Shown here piece by piece: positions 1 to 10,618 of a DNA stretch of 64,000 nucleotides. The position numbers were made by a program, and so were the translations under genes. Position 1 is the first letter of the stretch, and each line of letters starts with the position of its first letter. The DNA lies in assembly GCA_009763385.1 (NCBI GenBank), contig CM019825.1, forward strand, positions 15,871,121-15,935,120. Reading direction: 5' to 3'. Under the pieces are notes generated by a model. The model searched no databases, was not told the DNA's origin, and saw only the letters and a list, made by a program, of their open reading frames with translations. This stretch comes from Coix lacryma-jobi var. lacryma-jobi. Taxonomy: Eukaryota > Streptophyta > Magnoliopsida > Poales > Poaceae.

Positions 1-235
1 CCGCGATGGTCGGTCGGGGGAGCGGGGCCGGCGTTCAGTCGGCCGTGGGAGCGGGTGCGCTCGGTCGTCGGGGGAGGTCGCGTGGTGGCGCTCGGTCGCC
101 AGGGGAGCGGGGTTGGTGGAGGTCGACGTCGGTCGGCCGGGGGAGCGGGGCCGGTGGAGGTTGACGCCGGTCGCCCGAGGGAGCGCGGGGCGGCGGCGGG
201 TGCGGGGCGGTTTCGGGATAGGAGTCGGGGGGAGA
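1..235. repeat. GC-rich degenerate tandem repeat
   Basis: Very G-rich sequence in which short blocks such as GGGGGAGCGGGGCCGG and GTCGGTCGG recur at roughly 50-60 base intervals with many differences. It cannot be told whether this is a minisatellite or the low-complexity first exon or 5' UTR of a gene that starts outside the window. The open frame across it is simply what G/C-rich repeats give and has no recognisable domain. Confidence 0.5.
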
Positions 236-1078
236 AGCGGGTGCAGGGGTTCACGATGGGAGCCGGGGAAAGAAGAGCGAGGCGATTAGGATATCACCCG
301 AGTCTTTTTTAGCTGTAAAAGAAAAAGATAAAGATTATTTATTTGGCTTAATGCGTGGACGAGTCATCAGTTCGGCACAGATATTTTTTTTTTTTTGAGA
401 CGCAAGAAGAATTGTATTAAATCATAGCTGGCTACATCATCGTATTACAGGTACTCTGGAAAAAAACATGTATCCAGAAATTGATTCTCATCTATATTAT
501 ACCCACGCTGTGAAAGGCTCAAATCCAAACCTGATTGACGCTTCGTATAGATGACCGCACAGGCAAATACTCGGTAACAATTGTTTAGTGCTAATGCCAC
601 GACTTTATTTCAAGGATATATTTGAAAACAATTCAATGTCCAGAGATTTGACATAGTTTAACTTTCAGATACAATTATAATGTCTCTGGTACAATCCATG
701 AAACAATAATTATTAAAAGGCAGAATACAGTTATTTATTACAGGAACCATCTAATTTGTATTTTGCCTGAGGCCTTAAGAGAGAAATAAACTGTTGTTCT
801 TCGTCCTTTAGAAAGAAGACTAATTTTATATGCGTTTCTAATCCTTAGATGACAATAAACTCTTGTTACAATGGTTAAAACTAACAATATCAATATATCA
901 TTGCTTAAAAACTTGGTGAATGCAGCATGAGAAATAATACATGTTACATAAAACATTACCTTATCTGGTGGGCTACTCGTCCTAATCCTCTTTCAGTACT
1001 TAAAAAACACCCTTTGGCCATATGATGATGGTAACCAAATCATCATGTCTTTGTTTTAATCTACAATATGTTAATATA
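236..1078. other. AT-rich stretch, no gene recognised
   Basis: After the GC-rich block the composition falls sharply, with a T run near 390. The plus strand contains stop codons in all frames at short spacing. I see no domain, RNA gene or terminal repeat here. Confidence 0.4.
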
Positions 1079-1527
1079 CATAGCTACAAAGGATCGTCAA
1101 ACTACAATCCACAAGCTCGGACGCGTTATGATTGGACACGTCATGATTTAGCCAAGGATACTCACTTCCGACAGGTGGAGTGTCGAGCATGCGTGAAGGT
1201 TGTGGGCCGCGTGCGTGTGGAGCGTTTGCGTGGAGGCACGGCCGACGGTGTGCGCGAGGAGGCTCGCATTTGTGGAGGCGAACAACGGCCTGGCTCCACA
1301 GAAAACTATGTCAAAATTAACTTAAATATGTAATATATATATATAGCTCTAAATAATTGTCAAACTACAAATCCACAGGCTCGAACGCATCACGATTCAG
1401 CTAAGGATGCTCACCTCCAACGGCTCGAGCGACGGGCGTGCGTGGAGGCGACAACCGCGTGGCTGCAGCGGCGTGAGCGTGGAGCGCTTTCATGGAGGCA
1501 CGACCGACAGTGTGCGCGGAGGCGAAC
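1079..1527. repeat. diverged tandem duplication (two ~185 bp units)
   Basis: Units at about 1079-1266 and 1344-1527 share the order CAAACTACAA.TCCACA, GCTCG.ACGC, a block around AAGGAT.CTCAC, then GTGTGGAGCG and TGGAGGCACG.CCGAC before GTGTGCGCG. The first halves are AT-rich and the second halves GC-rich in both. Identity is clearly lower than in the LTR pairs elsewhere in the window, so the duplication is old. A further GC-rich extension (1528-1730) keeps repeating GCGTGCG and GCGGATGTTA motifs. Confidence 0.6.
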
Positions 1528-1871
1528 GGTGGCCCTCTCTCCACGGGCGGGGCCTCGCATGCGTGATAGCGGATGTTACGGACGGCGGCCTCGCGTGCGC
1601 GATGACAGATGCAAGTGCTGGCGTGGAGGCAGATGGCGGCATGGCTCCATGGACAGCGGCTGCGTGCGTGGTAGCGGATGTTATGGACGACAGCCTCGTG
1701 TGCGCGGCGGCGGATGACACGAAAAAAATTCGGACCCTCGCGTCCTGCTTGGACGACAGGAATCTTTTTCGTCCGATTAGGCTTGCTATGCTTGCGTGGT
1801 GCATGTGGGACGACGACCGGAAAGCGATTTGTGGACGGCGTGCGTTCATGTGTGTCGGCGTCTATGAATTT

Positions 1872-1927
1872 TTTCTCATACCAAGATTTTTTTAGATCTA
1901 TCTAGCTAACAATCTTGGTATGAGAAA
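1872..1927. other. perfect 17 bp inverted repeat (hairpin)
   Basis: TTTCTCATACCAAGATT at 1872-1888 is followed after 22 bases by its exact reverse complement at 1911-1927. The arms are AT-rich and the loop contains AGATCTATCT. It could be a relic of a small MITE or an RNA hairpin; there is nothing nearby to decide between them. Confidence 0.7.
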
Positions 1928-2229
1928 CTGATGTAAATATAGTTAGATTTTTTTATATAGCTATAAGATAATGTAAATATAGCACTGTGACCGCTCGATT
2001 CTGGATTTCGCGGCTACAAAATTGCATGTTATAGGACGCCAAAACAACCGAACATACTATATCAATTCTTACAACGGTGGTTGAAAAAATATGGATCATC
2101 TATTGATTCAGATAGGATGATGGAAAAATAAGAAGTACCAATAAAAAGTAGCAAAAATTACCAAAACATGCGGAGTCAGTACTAAAATATGTGGAGTCGG
2201 TACATATAAATTTATAAATCACATTTAGA

Positions 2230-3020
2230 TATTATTATTTTATTGAAACAAAAATAGTTTGTCCGCCTCCGCCCCGCATGCGTGGAAGAAGCTCTTTCTC
2301 CCCGCGTGGCCAACGACGGCGTGGCTGCCTTCGTGTTGTCTCGCCTGACTCACACCGGCACAATGTCCGCTGATGTTGCTGCTTTTGTCGACGCCACCAC
2401 GGTCACGCACACGGGCCTCTCTTTCTTCGTAGTCCTTAGGGTGTGCACCGCGCGCTCTCCACCGCCTCCACCGCGACGCACAATTGCCTCCTCCACTCGT
2501 AGATACTCCTCGGCGTCCTCGCCGTGCGACGCTGTCGTGGTGTCTGCCGACCCGAACACGACGCCTGCGGAGGTAGTAGTCACTGTTATGGTCGTCGTCG
2601 CGCCGAAGCTGACCACGAAACTCGCCCTCGTCGCCACTTTGAGCCTACCGTTGTTGCTCCTCACGTCGCGGTCGCGGGAGGATCCTGCGAGCTGCAGCAC
2701 TCTTGGACGAGGAGTTCATCGGCGGTTGTGACCCTGAGGATCTCATGGCGCTGCTGTTGTGTTGGTCGTGTGCCTGACTCCGATGGCATTGTTCCTACTC
2801 TACTCGTTCGCGACCATGGCTGCTGCCATCATGATGACGCACGCCGACCTCACCGCTTCCATGGCCCGTGTCGTGGACCACGACGGTGGCTGCAGGATGT
2901 GCCTGCGTCCATTCCCATGTGCAACACATCTCATCAATTCTCGTATTTGTTCCTTCTGCAATCCACGATTTTAGGATCTCTGATTTTTCCTTGCATGGAG
3001 GATGATTGAGTGATGATGAG
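2230..3020 (+). other. GC-rich coding-like block, product unknown
   Basis: Between AT-rich flanks the sequence becomes GC-rich and holds open frames on both strands (for example 2282-2731 plus and 2350-2700 minus). The plus-frame translation is a low-complexity mix of Ala, Val, Thr, Ser and Pro with no recognisable domain. Frames open on both strands suggest base composition rather than selection on a protein. It may be a captured or decayed exon next to the CACTA remnant. Confidence 0.25.
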
Positions 3021-3139
3021 GATATGCCATACATTTAATCTGGTCCATTAGATGTGAGTAAGGAGAGAGAAAGTTATAAAAGAAATCTAGATGGTCAATT
3101 TGTATGGAGTTAATTTTGTGGGTATAATTTCGTGTGTGG

Positions 3140-3368
3140 AAACACCAACCGCCCTTACAAATGCTATTTGTAGGGGCGGTTCTATCACCAGCCGCCCCTA
3201 CTGAGCAATTTTGAGAAAAAAATAAATATTTTGAAATGAAAACTGACCAGCAACATATATAAACATATATTACATCCACAACACATATGTGAATTCAATA
3301 TAGTATCCAGAACATGACATAAAATCACAGGTCCAAATGATTCAAATCACCACATCACAAGTCCAAAT
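3140..3368 (-). repeat. left (3') subterminal region of the CACTA element
   Basis: Contains AACCGCCCTTACAAATGC followed by TGTAGGGGCGGTTC and CACCAGCCGCCCCTAC, the same palindromic units as at the right end. Behind them is an AT-rich tract with repeated CAAGTCCAAATGA. The tract ends abruptly at 3368, where the truncated Gypsy LTR begins. Confidence 0.65.
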
Positions 3369-3734
3369 GATATAGGGTTTTCTAAATTGGTCTATCTAAT
3401 TAAAGGCTTACTATACTTTACTTCCTTCGGAGCAACAGTACCTTTCCGATTCTCGAAAAAACTAGGAAAAGGGTAATCGGGAGAAGCCTGTCAAAAAGCT
3501 CTACGAAACACCAACCCTAACGTGGTGGATTACAAAAACCTGACAGAGCTGTCACCTCTGGGGCTACCACAACTATTCCGGAGGATTGGGCGCAAACTCA
3601 GGTAAACCCTAGTCTAGACACCGTGTCTACACTAACGCTTACTACTCTAATTACGTACGATAACTAGAGCACTCAATACGAGTGGAGATCCAGTAAATAA
3701 AGTAAGAACTGAAATTAAATATAATACTCAGAAG
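3369..3734 (-). repeat. Athila-type 3' LTR, left fragment
   Basis: Matches 18537-18903 of the right LTR almost base for base. The first ~165 bases of the LTR (as seen at 18375-18536) are missing. The fragment stops at the insertion site of SIRE-A; AGAAG at 3730-3734 is the left target duplication. The LTR resumes at 10619. Confidence 0.85.
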
Positions 3735-4146
3735 TGAAGGACCGAGAAAGCACTAGCAAGGCGACCAGAGGGGGGTGAATGGGAGCTCACAAAATTTCTC
3801 TCGAAACTTTGGCCAATTGTCCCAAAATCAACCCCCAAAAGCTACGACCGAAACCGTGATGCCCACGACCCTTGGAAGAGGGTGGATGATCCCTAGGATC
3901 ACAGCGAGGCACCACAAAGCGATAGCAAACCAAACGGCAAAAAACAACGGATCAAGTTCGACCCTCAAAAACCAAGTCCCGAACGTAGATAGACGGCTAC
4001 GTCGAGAAATCTCCAAATACATATGCTAACAAGTAGCAAAGATAACTAGAGAGGTTCCTTGATGAACTACACGGCTAAACGGGAAGTCCGAAAACCAAGC
4101 GAGGAAGCCGAAAGAGCAAACGCACAAAACCGGAAGCTTCAGGCAA

Positions 4147-4415
4147 TTCCTGGACTGTCCGGACCTGGGGTCCCGGACTGTCCGCGGTACTACCGGACTG
4201 TCCGCGAGCGAGTGGCGGACTGTCCGCCGGCAAAACTCCCAAAAACGCAAAGGTTCTGAAACCTCCCTGAGTGATCCCGGACTGTCCGCGGATCACCACG
4301 GCGGACTGTCCGCCGGTCAAACAGAGACAAGACAGCCGAAGAACACAGCCACTGGTCTGGCTCGTCCCCGACGCGCGGACTGTCCGCGCCTGGGGTGGCG
4401 GACTGTCCGCCAACA
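4147..4415. repeat. array of CGGACTGTCCG palindromes in the SIRE-A LTR
   Basis: About eight copies of the core GGACTGTCC lie between 4147 and 4415. The bases flanking the core also pair with each other and differ between copies, for example GGCGGACTGTCCGCC and GCGCGGACTGTCCGCGC. Equivalent but differently spelled arrays occur in the LTRs of SIRE-B and SIRE-C. The function is unknown; binding sites for a dimeric factor or hairpins are both possible. Confidence 0.8.
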
Positions 4416-5183
4416 CCCAGTGAGGGAGATTTCGGTCGCCCTTCACCCAAATCTTCTCCAAATCGATTCAAACCAAAATCCCAAGTTCCCAAACTTGGAG
4501 AGGATGATCACAGAGTAGTTAGGAGACTATCCCCAAGAAATCATCCGCTCAAATTGACTCAAACACCGGGAAATCAAAAGGGGAGGAGGATGAACCGAAA
4601 AGCGCCACAAAAACGAAATCAACCCGATCTACTTGTTCGTAAGGAGTTAGATAAATTCCTTCGGTGGAAATGATCTCCTTTCAAATACGAACAAGTTGAT
4701 TCAAACGGATTTCGCAAAGACGCAGTGAGGAGAGAGATCGAGTGACGGGAAAACGCGGAGAAACGAAGAACGCGAAGAACACGAACCAAAACGCGAATCA
4801 ACACATCGATCTACAACCGTGTGGCTACCACACGCTACAACAGTGAGGTTACGGCCTCACTTCCTCAAAATCTCCAGTACACAGAGGTATGGTTCTCTGC
4901 GGATCTCAGCTAGCTACAGCAGGGGATTGGGAGAGCAGGAAACCCTAAGTGCAAAGAGCAAATGAACTGAGATAGGAAGGGAGGAGGGTGTCTCCCTCTA
5001 CTTATCCTAATTTCTAATTCCTACTCTACCCCTCAACTAAATACAGAGCAAACCAGCTAAACCCTAGGGTTATTCTGGACCAACTCGATGGTAGGTGGAT
5101 CCGACGGCCACACCCGCACAACTCGTAGCGTTACCTCGACGCAACCTCCCGATTGCCGCCACGTGCCGCCCTCGCTCTGCACC

Positions 5184-5407
5184 CCCGGTTTTGTGGCCCA
5201 AACCGGGAAACCAGCCTTTCCAGCCAACCCCCGGTTTTGAGGCCCAAACCGGGAAACCAGCCCACCAGCATCTGAGTTTTGAGGCCCAAACTCAGCAAAC
5301 CCGCAGCGCCCAGGTTTTGAGGCCCAAACCTGGAAACCGTCCTCAGCCCGAGTTTTGTGGCCAAACTCGGAAACCCTCAGCACCCAGGTTTTGAGGTCCA
5401 AACCTGG
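5184..5407. repeat. six-hairpin array with covarying stems
   Basis: Six inverted repeats start at 5184, 5230, 5272, 5310, 5348 and 5384. Each has an 8 bp stem around a near-constant loop (TGAGGCCC, TGTGGCCC, TGTGGCC or TGAGGTCC). The left arms are CCCGGTTT (twice), CTGAGTTT, CCAGGTTT (twice) and CCGAGTTT, and every right arm is the exact complement. Each unit is followed by a conserved AAACC-containing spacer. The period shortens from 46 to 36 bases along the array. On the element's own strand the array lies 390-610 bases into the LTR, probably in U3. Confidence 0.85.
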
Positions 5408-5796
5408 AAACCGTCCACCCGATGGTTTTTCTCTGGCTCTACCACCAAACCGACGCCGTAGATGGGATGCACCGCCCGTGCACCCCGTCCACCGACACGT
5501 GTCCCCAAGTCCATGACTCAGGCAACACATGACCGCAAGTCTTCGCTCGTCGCTGTCCCAGGCTGCCAGCCACCACAGCTGATCCTCGGGCCTCCAGTCC
5601 CTCAGTCCAAGCCTCACATCCGCCCTTCGCCACTCTCGGTCCATCGGCATGGCACGTCTCTACTTGACCTTCACCTTGCCTCTGATCATTGTATCCGTGC
5701 TCGACACCTGCACAACACAAGCCAAAGAACATGTGCATCATACCAGTTGACAATCACTCATCACTCAGAGACTCGACATACACTCATGTATTCGCA

Positions 5797-5810
5797 ATCT
5801 CCCCCTTGAT
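5797..5810 (-). promoter_or_regulatory. polypurine tract of SIRE-A
   Basis: On the minus strand ATCAAGGGGGAGAT is followed immediately by TG, the start of the 3' LTR. The same arrangement (AAAAAGGGGGAGAT then TG) is seen in SIRE-C. It would prime plus-strand DNA synthesis. Confidence 0.75.
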
Positions 5811-7320
5811 GAGTGCATTGTCAACTACTCACACAAATCATAATGGAAATAGAAGAAGGAAGAAGGAGAAGAAGAGAGAACTCAACCAAATGACCCAAAA
5901 GCATAGCAAAGCCGAAGAAGGTCAAGTGGAAAGAGCGAAACAACTTGGTTCCCAAAGACATGGGCAACGGCTCGACGCAACCAAGCAAAGCAAGGCTAGC
6001 CCTCAAGAAGAGGTAGAACAGGCTCAACACCGCTAGCAGAAATCAATCGAAAAATTGAAGCAAATGCTAGTCCCTCAAGACAGAGGCATAGAGGCTCAAC
6101 ACAACTAGCAAAGAAAGCTCGATAGCAAAACCTTACGGCCAACAGGAAGCAGCAAAACTCCCCCTCGAATAGTGCAAACAACCAGGAAAGCTCCCCCTTA
6201 GTTGAAACGGAGAGTAATGATTTGCAATTTCTCCCCCTTAGTTGAAAATGCACTTATCAAGAAACAATGCTCCCCCTCAGAAAATGCACCATCAAAAAGT
6301 GCCAAACACGCAGATTTCTCCCCTTCCAAAATGCATATGAGTCAAAATGCAAGTTAGGAGCTTCAGGAGTATACTCAAAAGAGTGCAAGGATGCTCTATA
6401 GAGTTCTGATCCGATGACTCAGAAAAATGCACAGAATGCTAGCAAAGGCTCAAACTGATCACTAAGTCTGAAATGAGAGCAAAAAGAGTAGTTTGTAGCC
6501 AAAAAAAGTATTCACCATCAAAATAGCACAGACATGTATAGACAGGAAGTCAAACAAGTGCTAAACATGTATTCAAGGTGAACTACCCCTAGCACAGTTC
6601 AATCATCATGCTGATACCAAATGAAACATGAAGCATACACTTGTGATTTCAAATTTTAATCGGAGTTGCAGCGGTGAAATTACACAAGTCCAGAAATCAG
6701 CATGTAACTGCGAGAGGTTGAATGCTTGTTATTGCCTAACTTTCCAACTGTGCGAAGCCTATGCATAAGCAATCAGAAGCTTAAAGCAACAGTTTCGGTC
6801 ATACATTACACAGCTCAAGTTTAACTCAAAGTGCAATGAGAAACAGTCTCGAAACTGTGAGGTGCTAACAAGCAAACTCATCTCGATCTTTTCAATTCAC
6901 TTAACTTGGTTCAGATTTTAAACAGATTATGACATACCAAGCAAGTGAATGACTCAACACTAGAGACATAGCAACCTAGCATACATAAATAGCATAAGTG
7001 ACTTCGACATATCCTACACATGCTAGTTGCATATCTCAATGGTAAACATTTTCAAGTTTTAAGTTCATTATCAAATTCACCATTCAAAAATAGCTCAGCT
7101 CATAGTATGTATCAGTGATCAGAAAGAGCATAAGCTACAGCATCTACATAAAGCATCGGAGCAAAAACTACACAGAGCATAGTTACATTCTTCAGACTAT
7201 ATTCATGAAGCTCAGAATGTAAAAGCGTATGCTGAAATGCAAAGATGCAAGAAAAAAGAAGTAAAACCAACTAAAAAACACAAAGTCAGTGTATCATACA
7301 AGAGTCAAAATGTTTCCCCC
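5811..7320 (-). other. SIRE-A spacer between pol and 3' LTR with repeated PPT-like motifs
   Basis: About 1.5 kb of A-rich DNA without a long open frame. Motifs reading AGGGGGAG or close variants on the minus strand recur near 6158, 6190, 6229, 6270 and 6318, and GATGGGGGAAAC lies just after the pol stop near 7312. Two of the motifs sit in a repeated CTCCCCCTTAGTTGAAA context. SIRE-C carries a long accessory ORF at the equivalent place; here none is seen. Confidence 0.6.
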
Positions 7321-7322
7321 AT

Positions 7323-10246
7323 CTAAAAGGGGAAACACACACCAAGCTCACCCCTCAACCGATTAAAGGTTGATTCGTCCAAAGGCTTGGTGAGAATATC
7401 AGCCAACTGATGATGAGTATCGACATGGTGAAGGTCGATATCACCCTTCTCATAGTGGTCTCGCAAAAAGTGAAAGCGCACATCAATGTGTTTGGTCTTC
7501 GAGTGAAGCACGGGGTTCTTAGCAACGCTAATCGCACTCGTGCTGTCACAAAGCAAGGGAACACGAGAAAAGCTCAGACCAAAATCACGCAAAGTGGTCA
7601 TCATCCAAAGCAACTGGGAACAGCAGCTAACCGCAGCAACATATTCAGCCTCTATGGTAGACTGAGCGACACTAGACTGCTTGCGAGAAGACCACGATAC
7701 AAGAGAAGATCCAATAAACTAGCAAGTCCCCGAAGTGGACTTGCGCTCGACACGGCAACCAGCAAAATCGGCATCGGAATAACCGCAAAGGGAGAGGGTG
7801 GAGGAAGCTGAATACCAAATCCCGAACTCAGGTGTGAAACGAAGGTACCTGAAAATGCGCTTCACCGCCTGACGGTGAGAAGTGTGCGGCGACGCCTGAA
7901 AGCGCACGCATAGACACACCGCGAACTAGATGTCCGGGCGTGTTGCCGTCAGGTAGAGCAGCAACCCGATCATGCTTCGGTACTCCTTCTGGTCCACAGC
8001 TTCTCCATCCTTGTCCGCATCCAGGGCCGTCGTGGTCGACATGGGTGTTGGAAGAGGCTTGGCCTCACCCATATCGAACCTCTTCAGCAAGTCCTTGGTA
8101 TACTTGCCCTAGTGCACAAACGTCCCTTCTCGGGATTGCTTAATTTGCAATCCGAGAAAGAAAGTCAGCTCGCCCATCATGCTCATCTCGAACTCCCTGC
8201 TCATAGTATCTGCAAACTTGGCAACCAAAGCGTGAGAAGAACCACCGAAAATGATATCATCCACGTAAATCTGGACCAAGAGAGTGTCTTTGCCTTGCCT
8301 GAGGAGAAAGAGCGTTTTATCTACACATCCCATTTTAAAACCCTTAGCAAGCAAAAAGGTCTTCAACCTATCATACCAGGCTCTAGGGGCTTGTTTCAAA
8401 CCATACAAAGCTTTGTGAAGTTTAAAGACATGGTTTGGAAACTTGGGATTTTCGAAACTGGGGGGTTGTCTAACATACACCTCCTCTTCTATGTAGCCGT
8501 TTAAGAAGGCACTCTTGACATCCATTTGAAAAAGTTTGAAACCTTTGGATGCAGCAAAAGCCAAGAGTATCCTAATAGCCTCCAAACGAGCTACAGGAGC
8601 GAAAGTCTCCTCATAGTCTATCCCCTCCTTCTGACTATAACCCTGGGCTACGAGTCTGGCCTTGTTTCTCACAACATGGCCATCTTCTCCCTGTTTGTTT
8701 TTGAAAACCCATTTTGTCCCAATTGGATGACACTCAGAAGGTGGATACACTAGAACCCAAACCCTATTTCTCTCAAAGTTTTCTAACTCCTCATGCATGG
8801 CATTGACCCAATCCGGATCCGTCAAAGCGTGTCCAACATCTCGGGGCTCAAAATCAGCAACAAAAGCAGAATGAGCAAAGTGAGAGATTTGAGACCTGGA
8901 CCGAGTGACCCGTTCGTCAATGTTGTCGATCATGTGCTGAGGGGGGTGTTGGCGCTGGATGTGTCGTGGCGCCTCCCGTGCAAAAGTGATCTCCCCCTCA
9001 ACAGCAGCTGGTGCCTCCTCGGGTACAAAGGGTACCGCTCGAGGTGGCGGATCCCACAGCCCCCAGGAAGAAGACGTGTCGGGGCCGTGAGTCGTCGTAG
9101 AAGCCGCTCTTTGCGGCACAGCAGATGGAGGAGGAGGTGTTGGGTCATCCATGCCCTCAGCACCTTCTTCTTCATCATCAAAAAGAGGCTCGCCAACCTC
9201 ATGATCACCTGCACGCTCAAAACGAGAAGAGGGACAAACCATGGTCTCGTCGAAGGTGATATCGGATGTCTCCATGACTCGGTTGGTGTCAAGGTTAAGT
9301 ACACGATAAGCTCTAGTGTGAGTGACATAACCCAAAAATACACCGTCAGAAGAACGAGACTCAAATTTGTCCAGGTTGCCCTTTTTGAGTATAAAACAAT
9401 GGCAACCAAAAACTCTAAAATAACTCACCTTAGGGAGTTTTCCAAAACGCAACTCATAAGAGGTCTTTTTCAAGAAAGCTCGAAGAAAAATGTGATTGGA
9501 AATGTAGCATGCAGTGCTCATAGCTTCGGCCCAATATCGCCTAGGAGTCCTATGCTCATCGAGCATCGTCCTGGCCATCTCTACAAGGGTCCAATTCTTC
9601 CTCTCTACAACACCATTCTGAGGCGGTGTGTAGGGAGAAGAAAACTGATGCTCTAAGCCCAAAGAGTTACAAAACTTCTCAAAATCCGAATTCTTGAATT
9701 CGGAACCATTATCACTCCTAATAGCTCTCATCGAGTTCAAAGAGAACTCGTTCTGAAGACGTAAAATCAGATTGCGAGCAAAGGAGAAAGTCCCGGTCTT
9801 CTCAGCTAAAAAGAAGACCCACGAATATCTCGAAAAGTCATCAACAACGACAAGAACATACCACTTCCCCCCAACCGAGCTCACCCGAGCCGGACCAACA
9901 AGGTCCATGTGTAAAAGCTCTCCAAGGCGCTTAGTCATGACCTGAGTCACTGGATGGTGGGGAGCGGCTACCATCTTCCCATGTCTACAAGAATGGCAAA
10001 CAAGATCCTTCTCCATGGATAACTTGGGCAATCCTCGGATTAGGCCAAGTGAACTAAGTCTTGCAAGCAAGTCGAAGCTCAAATGTCCTAGTCTCCTATG
10101 CCACTTCCAAAGATCAGAAGAAGAAGGTCCAGCCACAAGACAACGAGAAATGCCAAAAGACTCCGAGAAATCCACACGAAAGACTTTCCCAAAGGGCGAA
10201 ATCCCACAAACAAGATTGCCCTAAGGGTCCAAAATGCGACTGAGAT
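7323..10246 (-). pseudogene. Copia pol (integrase, reverse transcriptase, RNase H), broken
   Basis: The minus-strand frame begins in the protease-integrase linker, right at the junction with the inverted LTR piece. It shows the GAG-pre-integrase zinc region (WHRRLGHLS...CHSCRHGK), the integrase catalytic triad in MDLVGP, RSDNGSEF and PPQNGVVERKN, then the Copia reverse transcriptase with WVFKNKQ, SAFLNG, GLKQAPRAWY and YVDDIIFG, and RNase H with STIEAEYVAA and ADILTKPLD at the end. TAG stops interrupt it at 8109-8111, 7926-7928 and 7719-7721, and another lies near 10218. At the 7719 stop the expected residue is Gln (CAG). gag and protease are missing. The plus-strand frames across this region are shadows. 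Confidence 0.9.
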
Positions 10247-10618
10247 TCGGTTTCCGGACTTCCCGTTTGGCCGTGTAGTTCACCAAGGAACCTCTCTAGG
10301 TATCTTTGCTACTTGTTAGCATAGGTATTTGGAGATTTCTCGACGTAGCCGTCTATCTACATTCGGGACTTGGTTTTTGAGGGTCGAACTTGATCCGTTG
10401 TTTTTCGCCGCTTGGTTTGCTATCGCTTTGTGGTGCCTCGCTGTGATCCTAGGGATCATCCACCCTCTTCCAAGGGTCGTTGGCATCACGGTTTCGGTCG
10501 TAGCTTTTGGGGGTTGATTTTGGGACAATTGACCAAAGTTTCGAGAGAAATTTTGTGAGCTCCCATTCACCCCCCCCCCCCCCTCTGGTTGCCTTGCTAG
10601 TGCTTTCTCGGTCCTTCA
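10247..10618 (+). repeat. inverted U5-end fragment of the SIRE-A LTR
   Basis: About 370 bases that are the reverse complement of 3735-4105, with few differences apart from the length of a C run (near 10570). It replaces the normal 5' LTR, primer site, gag and protease of SIRE-A. Its outer end is CGGTCCTTCA, directly followed by the AGAAG target duplication. Confidence 0.85.

Larger units (their letters stand above)
3735..5796 (-). repeat. SIRE-A 3' LTR (2.06 kb)
   Basis: Read on the minus strand, it begins TGCGAATACATG directly after the polypurine tract and ends CGGTCCTTCA at the target duplication. Near the U5 end it has the C-run followed by TCTGGTCGCC seen in other SIRE-type LTRs of the window. 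It contains two separate palindrome arrays, listed below. Confidence 0.75.
3735..10618 (-). mobile_element. SIRE-A: SIRE/Maximus-type Copia element with inverted U5 ends
   Basis: The insert is bounded by TGAAGGACCG and CGGTCCTTCA and flanked by the 5 bp duplication AGAAG (3730-3734 and 10619-10623); the undisturbed sequence is seen at 18899 in the other Gypsy LTR. On the minus strand the order is: an inverted 370 bp copy of the LTR end, a 5'-truncated pol, a 1.5 kb spacer, a polypurine tract and a 2.06 kb 3' LTR. gag, primer site and a normal 5' LTR are absent. Instead of direct LTRs, the two ends are inverted copies of the same U5 end. pol carries several TAG stops, so the copy is dead. Confidence 0.85.

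Noticed and set aside
5184..5407. Regularly spaced repeats that might be read as a CRISPR array
   Set aside because: The units are palindromes with covarying stems inside a plant LTR retrotransposon; spacers are also similar to each other, and the context is eukaryotic.
6605..6625. tRNA-Met type primer binding site on the minus strand (TTGGTATCAGC)
   Set aside because: It lies between pol and the 3' LTR of SIRE-A, not after a 5' LTR, and matches only the first ten or so bases. A chance match or relic is more likely.
8793..9656. Plus-strand protein opposite the SIRE-A pol
   Set aside because: It is the antisense shadow of a clear Copia pol frame with catalytic motifs on the minus strand.
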